Assembly (NCBI GenBank): GCA_964473365.1
Contig: CAYYOV010000093.1
Span: forward strand, 1 to 5,682
Source: 2-02-FULL-55-14 sp964473365
GTDB taxonomy: Bacteria; Bacteroidota; Ignavibacteria; UBA10030
DNA length: 5,682 nt
Direction of reading: 5' to 3'
Shown piece by piece: positions 1 to 5,627 of this stretch. Below the pieces are notes generated by a model. It searched no databases, had not been told where the DNA came from, and was given only the letters and a program-made list of their open reading frames with translations. Numbering within the stretch: the first letter of the stretch is position 1; the number at the start of each line of letters is the position of its first letter. The position numbers and the translations under genes were made by a program.

Positions 1-1
1 C

Positions 2-73
2 GATCCGGCCTACTACTTTGCCGATATTGACCGAATGAACAACGTGTGGGCTAAAGCTGAAGAGAGCAAGTGA
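2..73 (+). CDS. 3' end of an unidentified plus-strand gene (partial)
   Basis: An open frame enters from the left edge and encodes 23 residues (DPAYYFADIDRMNNVWAKAE, then ESK) before a TGA stop at 71-73. The aromatic and acidic composition looks like a real protein C-terminus, and it ends just before a purine-rich tract and a strong hairpin, as a genuine gene end would. The tail is too short for me to assign a family. It converges with the minus-strand operon, so it is not part of that operon. That it is coding is an inference from frame, composition and position. Confidence 0.55.
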   Translation, partial: DPAYYFADIDRMNNVWAKAEESK

Positions 74-128
74 GAGGAAAAAGGAGAGAGGTGTGAGGTG
101 ATGTGAAGGTGTCGAGGATGGAGGTGGC
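57..128. other. Purine-rich low-complexity tract
   Basis: About 70 bases on the plus strand are almost entirely A and G with scattered T, built from loose GAGG, GTGAGG and GAAGGTG units. It begins in the last codons of the partial gene and runs into the intergenic gap. It contains many chance AGGAG-like motifs, which makes start codons just downstream look better supported than they are. No function can be assigned; the units are not exact repeats. Confidence 0.5.
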
Positions 129-205
129 TGCGTGATTTCGATTCCCGCCCAGCTTCGCCGCCGTTGCTTCGGTCACAATCGACGTCCTCATCCCTCATTC
201 ACCAG

Positions 206-245
206 GAGCCCTGGCGGTACGCAGTCGCTGCGTCCGCCAGGGCTC
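206..245. terminator. Bidirectional transcription terminator hairpin
   Basis: Twelve perfect pairs (206-217 with 234-245, GAGCCCTGGCGG with CCGCCAGGGCTC) are followed by a one-base bulge (T218) and six more pairs (219-224 with 228-233) closing on a three-base TCG loop, 18 pairs in all. It sits between two convergent genes, 132 nt past the stop of the left gene and about 55 nt past the stop of the minus-strand operon. Neither flank has a proper T run (plus-strand side reads TCTTCGCATT), so it may act as a non-canonical terminator or as a 3'-end stabiliser instead of a classical intrinsic terminator. Confidence 0.7.
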
Positions 246-266
246 TTCGCATTGTCGGACGCTGGC

Positions 267-282
267 GAGCATCGCCATGCTC
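267..282. repeat. Small inverted repeat downstream of the operon
   Basis: GAGCAT (267-272) and ATGCTC (277-282) form a six-pair stem around a four-base loop, lying between the operon's last stop codon and the large hairpin at 206-245. It could add to 3'-end structure of the operon transcript, but a stem this short may be chance. Confidence 0.3.
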
Positions 283-299
283 AATGCCGATGCGCATGG

Positions 300-1424
300 C
301 TAGACGAGGTGCTTGACGTAGCAGCGTCGGCGTTTGTGTTGCCGATGCTCGTAGTTCTTCCAGTGACTCCGGACCTGATGGTTGGTCTCAAGCTCCGGAT
401 TGGATTCGACCTTCCTGATGCCGCGGCGCACAAGTGACCGGTTCAATTCGGTCATGAGAAGCGCGTCGGCACCCTTGCCCTGCAGGTCCTTCCGAATCGC
501 GCCCAAGTAGAGGTCCACATCCTTTGGCCGCTTGAGCGCCATGAGCAGATGGTACCATCCGAAGGGGAGCAGTCGTCCGCGTGAACGCTGCAGGGCGCGC
601 GACAGCGACGGCAATGCGATAACAACGCCAGCCACGCGATCGTGCTCGTCGAGGACGACCTTGAGAAAGTCGGGATCGACGTTGGGAAAGTACTGCTTGA
701 CCAGCGCGTCGATGACCCGCGGCGGCAGCGTGACGAACCCGTAGAGGTGATCGAAGGCCTCGTTGATGACACTAAAGATCTGGTGCGCATACGGCAGAAT
801 GTCCTTCGCCCGACGTGCTTCGAGCAGATGGAGCCGGCGTTTGTCGAGGACCATCGCTGCGATCCGTACCGCCTTCTCGGGTACCTGCGTAGGTACGACG
901 ATCGAATACTCCATCCAATCGGCGTCCTTCCGGTAGCCCTGCCGTTCGGTGTGGTCGACGTAGTACGAATGATTGTAGATCGTCGCCATGGTACCAAGTT
1001 CGTTGAAGCCTTCGACGAGCATCCCCTCATGATCCATGTCGGTGAACCCGAGCGGGCCATGGAGGGTGTCCATCCCCTGTTCCCGCGCCCAGGCCTCCAT
1101 CGTGGAGAAGAGCAGGGCCGATACCTCGGGGTCGTCGACAAAGTCTATCCAGCCAAACCGTGCTTGCCGGCTCTGCCAACGTTGGTTGAAGGCGTCGTTG
1201 ATAATACCGGCGATGCGTCCGACCGGAATGCCGTCCCGCTCGGCGATCCAATAACGTGCTCGGCAGAAATCGAATGCCGGATTGATATCGGACCGGAGGG
1301 TCTTGATCTCGTCGGTGATGAGCGGGGGCACCCAGTATGGATTGCCCTCGTACAGACGGAAGGGGAATTGTACAAACGTTCTCAGATCCTGTCGGCTTCG
1401 TACCGGACGTATGGTCAGACTCAT
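300..1424 (-). CDS. GNAT-fold acyltransferase-like protein, candidate bacterial ceramide synthase (bCerS-type)
   Basis: This 374-residue soluble protein belongs to a family usually annotated as 'GNAT family N-acetyltransferase' or 'hypothetical protein'. I recognise its signature blocks: NPYWVPPL (28-35), ARFGWIDFVDDPEVSALLF (88-106), and HGPLGFTDMDHEGMLVEGF (122-140) followed by a YNHSYY stretch (150-155). A C-terminal GNAT-like acyl-CoA site is suggested by LQGKGA (314-319), with a conserved-looking ESNPELETNH segment at about 340-349. I chose ATG at 1424 over a GTG at 1436: GAGGA (1430-1434) lies 5 nt upstream of the ATG, and the preceding gene's TAG ends 1 nt before it (TAGCATG), implying coupled translation. 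GNAT-type proteins have been reported as the N-acyltransferase of bacterial ceramide synthesis, acylating 3-ketosphinganine. Placing this protein there is inference from family resemblance plus the SDR and PAP2 neighbours. Acylation of another amine is possible. Confidence 0.82.
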   Translation of the reverse strand: MSLTIRPVRSRQDLRTFVQFPFRLYEGNPYWVPPLITDEIKTLRSDINPAFDFCRARYWIAERDGIPVGRIAGIINDAFNQRWQSRQARFGWIDFVDDPEVSALLFSTMEAWAREQGMDTLHGPLGFTDMDHEGMLVEGFNELGTMATIYNHSYYVDHTERQGYRKDADWMEYSIVVPTQVPEKAVRIAAMVLDKRRLHLLEARRAKDILPYAHQIFSVINEAFDHLYGFVTLPPRVIDALVKQYFPNVDPDFLKVVLDEHDRVAGVVIALPSLSRALQRSRGRLLPFGWYHLLMALKRPKDVDLYLGAIRKDLQGKGADALLMTELNRSLVRRGIRKVESNPELETNHQVRSHWKNYEHRQHKRRRCYVKHLV

Positions 1425-1425
1425 G

Positions 1426-2391
1426 CTAGTCCTCACAGGTCGTCATGGCTGATGGCGTGAACCGACCGGGCGTGGTGCGCAGCGCTCGTGCGCGTCGTTG
1501 ATGCCCCCGGACGGCGTACAATAGCCGGTCGGTGACCCATTGAAGGCCAGCGGCGACGGCGATACCGGCGATCCCGTCCCAGACGTAGTGGTAGCGTCCG
1601 ATGACTGTGGCGAGGTAGACGGACAAGAGGGTAGGGAGCAAGACATAGGCTGCCGTGCGGTGAAATCGCCACAACGACATCAGCATAACGGTCGTCGCCG
1701 CGCAGTGCGGACTGGGAAGACTCCCGCCGGGAAAGTGCAGATGCTGACGGATCCATTCGCCTGTCCACGTGAAGGCCCCCGCCTGTAACGGTGTCGGAAA
1801 GGCCTCCGGCCGGGAAAACACAGGCCCCGCCAACGGGACACAAAGAAAACCAAGATAGCATACGGCCATCGTCAATGAGAGATGGACGAGATAGCGGTGC
1901 AGTCCATCCGTTCCGCCGCCCCGTTGACAGAGCAGTCCCACCAGCGGCAGGCACACGGCGTATCCCACGTACGCAAACATCAGCCCTTCGAGGACGATCG
2001 ATGGAGTCGATCCCTGGAGACCATCGACGATCGGACGGCCGAACCACCGGACCTCGAGGGACACGATCGCCTCGTCGAACCATCGGTGGACGACCACCAA
2101 CTGAAGGAACTCCATTTCGGCGAACAGCACGTTCACCAAGCCGAGCAAGCCGATCAGGCGAAGCCACCCACGGACAAGTTCATACGGGACTCGCCCAATG
2201 GCAAGGGACAGCCATGGAAGGGCAAGCAGGATTGCCCCGAGCCGGAACAGCGAACGTTCGGGCGCCACGGCCCACGACCAGCCGATCATCAGGGCCACCA
2301 GGAGTGACATGACGAGCGCACCGCAGACCACAGTAAGCACGGTCGCATCGACCGATTCAGTGCTGGTCACCGAGGGATGCTCGAGAGCCAT
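1426..2391 (-). CDS. AUR1/inositol-phosphorylceramide-synthase-like PAP2 membrane transferase
   Basis: This 321-residue integral membrane protein has about six hydrophobic spans (near 17-40, 50-66, 78-102, 135-155, 167-187 and 247-288). It carries the PAP2 catalytic blocks in the AUR1-like form: GGSLPSPHCA (222-231, with His229) and GRYHYVWDGIAG (265-276, with His268 and Asp272). A PLAGPVF element (186-192) sits where the related transferases have their first motif, and the FDEAIVSLEVRWFG to YAVCLPL region (105-150) fits the same subfamily. Such enzymes move a phospho-head group from a phospholipid to ceramide, or cleave lipid phosphates, at the outer face of the inner membrane. The head group cannot be predicted here. 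The ATG at 2391 has AAGGAG (2400-2405) 8 nt upstream and lies 25 nt inside the end of the preceding SDR gene. The C-terminal tail (295-321) is basic and probably cytoplasmic. Confidence 0.85.
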   Translation of the reverse strand: MALEHPSVTSTESVDATVLTVVCGALVMSLLVALMIGWSWAVAPERSLFRLGAILLALPWLSLAIGRVPYELVRGWLRLIGLLGLVNVLFAEMEFLQLVVVHRWFDEAIVSLEVRWFGRPIVDGLQGSTPSIVLEGLMFAYVGYAVCLPLVGLLCQRGGGTDGLHRYLVHLSLTMAVCYLGFLCVPLAGPVFSRPEAFPTPLQAGAFTWTGEWIRQHLHFPGGSLPSPHCAATTVMLMSLWRFHRTAAYVLLPTLLSVYLATVIGRYHYVWDGIAGIAVAAGLQWVTDRLLYAVRGHQRRARALRTTPGRFTPSAMTTCED

Positions 2392-3353
2392 TGCATAGAC
2401 TCCTTGAATGCTGTCCGGAACGGTGTAAAGCTTCCGAATCCCGGCACGGAGAGTGCCTTGGAACTGTCGTACCAGTACTGTCGGCCGAGCAGGGCAGCGA
2501 TGAAACGGGTGAGCAGCGGCGCGTGATGGGCGTGGACGGCCTTCGCGGCCCCTTCGAGCAGAGCGCCGACCGCATACGCCATCCCATACGGAACATGGAC
2601 CAGCGAGGCTGACCGACCGTCGTGAGCGGCCACCCCGTCGGCAAGGTCGGACCAGGTGATGTGTTCCGGGCTCGACAAATTGAACGCGTGGAACCCGCGT
2701 TCGGGCTGACGAACGCGCAACGTGACGAAACGTGCCACGTCGCCGGCGTAGACGAGCGGTAGCCCGTGGTGGCGATCTCCCACCACGCTCACCAGTCGAC
2801 GACGAAGTTGCCGTATGACGGGAACGCAGAAGTGCGTATCGTGCGGACCGAAAATGATCGAAGGCCTGATCACGGTCACGGCCGCGCCGGTCGTGTCAGC
2901 CAGGTCGCTCAATGCGGCCTCGGCGGCCAGCTTTGTGCGGCAGTAGGGATCTCGCTCCTGGCGGATCGGGGTCTGTTCTGCAAGCAGACGATCGGGCTGC
3001 CGGCCGTATACGGCGACCGAACTTACTGCGACGACCGACGCAATCCTTTCGGCTCGACACGCGGCAACGATGTTCTGCGTCGACACAAGATTGTTCCGGA
3101 TGAAGGCTCTGTCATCCCCCCAACCACCAAGTTGGCCAGCCGCATGGACGACGGTCGAGACGCCGCGGGCTGCCCACCGAACAGCATCGATGTCGGTCAG
3201 GCAGCCACCGACGAGTTCTACGCCGGGCTGTTTGATGTCCAGGCCACGGGCGATCGATCGTACGAGGCACCGCAGTTCGTGACCATCGGCAAGTAGATGG
3301 CGGACAAGATGACGTCCCAGGAATCCTGTGGCGCCCGTGAGCAGGATCTTCAT
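2367..3353 (-). CDS. Extended SDR, 3-beta-HSD-like NAD(P)-dependent reductase/epimerase (second of a tandem pair)
   Basis: This 328-residue cytoplasmic protein is a complete extended short-chain dehydrogenase/reductase. The nucleotide-binding TGATGFLG motif is at 6-13, the catalytic serine region VSSVAVYG at 110-117, and the YxxxK pair is Tyr137/Lys141 (YCRTK). RPSIIFGP (163-170) is the usual substrate-domain element. The ATG at 3353 is supported by GGAGG (3360-3364) 6 nt upstream, and it overlaps the preceding gene's stop as ATGA. The C-terminal part (about 240-320) differs from its tandem partner and is richer in small and hydrophobic residues, as in SDRs acting on lipids or sterols. In a ceramide pathway this would be a candidate 3-oxo-ceramide reductase (CerR type). 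Sugar-nucleotide epimerase, hopanoid-associated epimerase or OleD-like roles are alternatives that the sequence does not exclude. Confidence 0.85.
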   Translation of the reverse strand: MKILLTGATGFLGRHLVRHLLADGHELRCLVRSIARGLDIKQPGVELVGGCLTDIDAVRWAARGVSTVVHAAGQLGGWGDDRAFIRNNLVSTQNIVAACRAERIASVVAVSSVAVYGRQPDRLLAEQTPIRQERDPYCRTKLAAEAALSDLADTTGAAVTVIRPSIIFGPHDTHFCVPVIRQLRRRLVSVVGDRHHGLPLVYAGDVARFVTLRVRQPERGFHAFNLSSPEHITWSDLADGVAAHDGRSASLVHVPYGMAYAVGALLEGAAKAVHAHHAPLLTRFIAALLGRQYWYDSSKALSVPGFGSFTPFRTAFKESMQWLSSIPR

Positions 3354-4402
3354 GATCGTCCTCCGGTGGAGTTTACAATGTGTGAATACGATGCCAGATG
3401 ACTTGTTTCCGTCCCCCGAACGCGTTGGCGTTGCAGCCAGGACACGGTCTGAGCCAGCGCTTCGTGGAAGGGCTTGGGGCGATACCCGAGCTCCTCAGAG
3501 GCCTTCCGGATCGAATTCGGCCAAGAGCGAAGGAACGTTTGTGTCCACTCGAGGGTGATCAACGGTCGTTTGCCGAAGCGGTCGGCGAGGAGACCTTCGC
3601 ACCGAGCAAAGGCGAGTGCAGCCGCTGGGGGCAGGTGTATCATCCGCCGGCGAATTCCGGAGACCTCGGCCAGTGTCGCGAAGAAATCGTTGAAGCAGAC
3701 GTTGTCGCCGCCGATCAGGTAGTTCTCACCAGTGCGTCCCCGCTGCATCGCACCGAGCAGGCCGTCGAGCAGGTCCGGCAAGAAGACGTAGTTGCCGACG
3801 GCCGTGCCAGGCCCCAAGATCCAACGCCAGGTGCCGTCGAGATACCAGGAGATCATCTGGGTCACCGCGTTCGATTCGCTCAGCGGGCCAGGTCCGAAGA
3901 CGCGCGTTGGGTTGACGATGACGACATGAGCACCGGAGCGGACGTAGTGTTGCACGACCCGTTCGGCCGCCACCTTCGACCGTTCGTACGCTGTATCGTA
4001 GTCGATGAGTCGGGGAGTGGCTTCATCGATCTCCTCGCCTGTCGAAGGGCCGAAGACGACGTTGCTCGAGACGTGCAAGACCCGCGGCACACCAAGCTCA
4101 CGGGCGGTCGACAGCACGGTCTCGGTGCCGCCGACATTGACCCGAAAGTAGTCATCCTTCGATGGGGTCCACGGGCAGGCCAGGGCGGCGAGATGATAGA
4201 TCTGACCGCAACCGGACGCGGCCGAGCGAACGGCATGCAGGTCGGTCACTGTGCCCGGAATCCATCGCAGCCGTGGATGATGTGGAAGACCGCTTTCAGT
4301 TCCTGGCAGACTGAGGACGCGGACATCAGCTCCCGTGTGAAGTAATCGGCGCACAAGCGCGCTTCCGATGTACCCGCTGCCGCCGGTCACGAGCGTTGTC
4401 AT
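3350..4402 (-). CDS. Extended SDR, NAD(P)-dependent epimerase/dehydratase-like protein (first of a tandem pair)
   Basis: This 350-residue protein has a full SDR core: TGGSGYIG at 6-13, a VSSNVVFG serine block at 111-118, and the catalytic pair Tyr139/Lys143 (YERSK). NVGGTETVL (89-97) and NPTRVFGPG (164-172) are standard extended-SDR elements, resembling dihydroflavonol-reductase-like and 3-beta-HSD-like members. The substrate domain contains YLIGGDN and a C-terminal GYRPKPFHEALAQTV segment that is common to this group. The start at 4402 overlaps the upstream stop as ATGA. Its ribosome site is weak (AGAGAA), so it probably depends on translation of the DUF3108 gene. It shares fold and order of motifs with the next gene but is clearly divergent, so the two probably catalyse different steps. 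Either could be the CerR-type reductase. Confidence 0.85.
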   Translation of the reverse strand: MTTLVTGGSGYIGSALVRRLLHTGADVRVLSLPGTESGLPHHPRLRWIPGTVTDLHAVRSAASGCGQIYHLAALACPWTPSKDDYFRVNVGGTETVLSTARELGVPRVLHVSSNVVFGPSTGEEIDEATPRLIDYDTAYERSKVAAERVVQHYVRSGAHVVIVNPTRVFGPGPLSESNAVTQMISWYLDGTWRWILGPGTAVGNYVFLPDLLDGLLGAMQRGRTGENYLIGGDNVCFNDFFATLAEVSGIRRRMIHLPPAAALAFARCEGLLADRFGKRPLITLEWTQTFLRSWPNSIRKASEELGYRPKPFHEALAQTVSWLQRQRVRGTETSHLASYSHIVNSTGGRS

Positions 4403-5229
4403 GGCTGTTCTCTATATTGATTGACCAAAGCCGAGGTGTCGCCGGTCAAAGACACCGTGTCCCAACCGGGACGCGTGTAGCCGGTGAGCTCCAGGACGAT
4501 CGATCCGACAAAGATGCTGACAGAGGCACGTAGCGGAACGCCGGCTGCATCATCGCTGACCCAACCCTCGAAGCCTCCTTTCATCCCGGCGAAGGATGTG
4601 CCGACCCAATGGGCGTTTCCCGTAAAGTGACGGCTGCGCACGTCGTCAGAAAATGCCGGCACGTCAATGGACACACGCCGGCCGGTCAATGCGATATCGG
4701 TCGGTTTGACGGCGTAATCGATCGCCGTCGGCAACGACACGAACAGACCTCGCGTCGCGTGCCGACGCGTGAAGAGCAAGAGCGTGTTCACGTCGTAGCA
4801 GCCGTCGGGGGCCGGGGCCACGATGCGCCGACTCTCGCAGCCGTTCACGGAATCGATCATCAGGACGGTGCCCGATTCGCGGCAGGGCACGTACCACGTG
4901 CAACGCTCCGCACCGGCACGAATGATCTCGCGCTCGATCCGCAGGTCGTCAGCCCTCAGGAGCGTTTCGTGAACGAAGTCGAGGTCGAGAAAGGCGATGG
5001 TGGGGTTGGACCGCACGAACATGCGTGCCAGGAGATACGGCTGGCCGTCGACGGATGCGGTGTGCTGTGTCAGAGTGACCGTTCCCAGGTGGGCGAACAG
5101 CCAACGGACTCGGTACTCGAGCCGCTCCACCTCGGGACCGATCTGCAGTTCTTGTGCGCCAAGGCTCGTCACCACCAGGGCGAGCAGTGCTACGGTGCGC
5201 GCGATCGGACACAACCATGGACGGCTCAT
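4399..5229 (-). CDS. Exported DUF3108-type protein
   Basis: The 276-residue product begins MSRPWLCPIARTVALLALVV, a short basic n-region followed by a hydrophobic core, with a likely signal peptidase I site after SLGA (about residue 25). The Cys at position 7 lies before the hydrophobic core, so it is not a lipobox. The mature start, VERLEYRVRWLFAHLGTVTL (34-53), and a later PDGCYDVNTLLLFTRR block match the DUF3108 pattern, a mostly beta periplasmic domain of unknown role. Several cysteines around CTWYVPC and NGCES could form disulfides. A longer frame opens at 5397, but the ATG at 5229 has AGGAGG (5237-5242), gives a clean signal peptide, and overlaps the preceding gene's stop as ATGA. It is probably a periplasmic partner of the lipid enzymes, perhaps lipid binding; this is inference. 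Confidence 0.8.
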   Translation of the reverse strand: MSRPWLCPIARTVALLALVVTSLGAQELQIGPEVERLEYRVRWLFAHLGTVTLTQHTASVDGQPYLLARMFVRSNPTIAFLDLDFVHETLLRADDLRIEREIIRAGAERCTWYVPCRESGTVLMIDSVNGCESRRIVAPAPDGCYDVNTLLLFTRRHATRGLFVSLPTAIDYAVKPTDIALTGRRVSIDVPAFSDDVRSRHFTGNAHWVGTSFAGMKGGFEGWVSDDAAGVPLRASVSIFVGSIVLELTGYTRPGWDTVSLTGDTSALVNQYREQP

Positions 5230-5339
5230 GGCAACTCCTCCTCGGGTGCCAAAACATGCAGTGCCCGGCCGATCACACGATAGCTCCAGGTGAATCCGAA
5301 GACCGCGAGTACCACTGCAACACCGACGATCGTTTCCAT
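5226..5339 (-). CDS. 37-residue single-span membrane protein, first gene of the operon
   Basis: This small frame runs from ATG 5339 to TGA 5226-5228. It begins METIVGVAVVLAVFGFTW, one continuous hydrophobic span at about residues 3-18, followed by a basic SYRVIGR segment and an acidic tail (APEEELP). The charge pattern predicts the C-terminus in the cytoplasm. A strong ribosome site, GGGAGG (5346-5351), lies 6 nt before the start, and the stop overlaps the next gene's start as ATGA, repeating the junction style of the rest of the operon. The candidate promoter lies just upstream. I recognise no family. The features suggest a small regulatory or scaffold subunit, but the function is unknown. 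Confidence 0.65.
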   Translation of the reverse strand: METIVGVAVVLAVFGFTWSYRVIGRALHVLAPEEELP

Positions 5340-5389
5340 GGCGGACCTCCCGAACTGTTGGGTGCAACCTACAGCCTGGGGAGGACTGG

Positions 5390-5419
5390 ATTGTCATCTG
5401 ACTCTCAATCGTCTGTCAA
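5390..5419 (-). promoter_or_regulatory. Candidate sigma-70 promoter of the minus-strand operon
   Basis: On the minus strand a perfect TTGACA (5414-5419) is followed after 18 nt by GACAAT (5390-5395). This -10 is weak but keeps the key A at position 2 and T at position 6. The predicted transcript start near 5383 leaves a leader of about 44 nt before the small ORF's ATG at 5339, a normal distance. It is the only clear promoter-like element in front of the operon; the modest -10 suggests possible activator dependence. Confidence 0.5.
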
Positions 5420-5487
5420 GAAATCGCAAAGAGAGAATGCTGATCCCTTCTCATTTTGAGAACTTGGCCACGGCCAACGCTTTGTCG

Positions 5488-5516
5488 TTCCATTCGAACA
5501 GGCCAGTGTCTATATT
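5488..5516 (+). promoter_or_regulatory. Weak candidate promoter toward the response regulator
   Basis: TATATT (5511-5516) is a good -10-like hexamer with a poor -35 match, TTCCAT (5488-5493), 17 nt upstream. It would give a leader of about 100 nt before the ATG at 5628. Apart from this and the opposing promoter, the 5340-5627 gap shows no structured RNA or repeat that I can identify, only a CT-rich stretch at about 5565-5595. Confidence 0.22.
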
Positions 5517-5627
5517 GGGTGAACCTCGGCCTCGGCTATTTGCCGCACGGAGTTGGCATTTTGTTTCAGGCCTCTGGCTTCTGGTCTCTGAGTTTTGGAC
5601 CCCCACATCGCTACTGCCGGTTCTCTC

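Noticed and set aside
290..297. Palindrome ATGCGCAT as a possible operator
   Set aside because: Eight bases at the 3' end of an operon, with no second copy near a promoter, is consistent with chance.
132..437. Plus-strand frame starting with GTG after a GGAGG-like site
   Set aside because: The apparent ribosome site is part of the purine-rich tract, the frame runs through the terminator hairpin, and it overlaps the end of the GNAT-like gene in antisense.
1425..1436. GTG at 1436 as start of the GNAT-like gene
   Set aside because: It adds four residues that include the ribosome site of the ATG at 1424, and it would overlap the PAP2 stop; the TAGCATG junction favours 1424.
642..1460. Long plus-strand open frame (272 codons) opposite the GNAT-like gene
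   Set aside because: It is antisense to a gene with clear conserved motifs, has a composition typical of reverse-strand shadows in GC-rich DNA, and matches no family I recognise.
3398..4345. Plus-strand open frame of 315 codons opposite the first SDR
   Set aside because: The minus strand holds a complete SDR with all catalytic motifs; the plus-strand product is Arg/Gly/Asp-rich without recognisable structure.
5230..5397. N-terminal extension of the DUF3108 protein by 56 residues
   Set aside because: The extension would bury the signal peptide, is Cys/Arg-rich, lacks a good ribosome site, and overlaps the small membrane protein frame; the ATG at 5229 is far better supported.
5595..5627. TTG at 5595 as the response regulator start
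   Set aside because: It would add 11 residues of Pro/Thr/Ser-type sequence before a normal receiver N-terminus; the ATG at 5628 fits the family better, although its ribosome site is weak.
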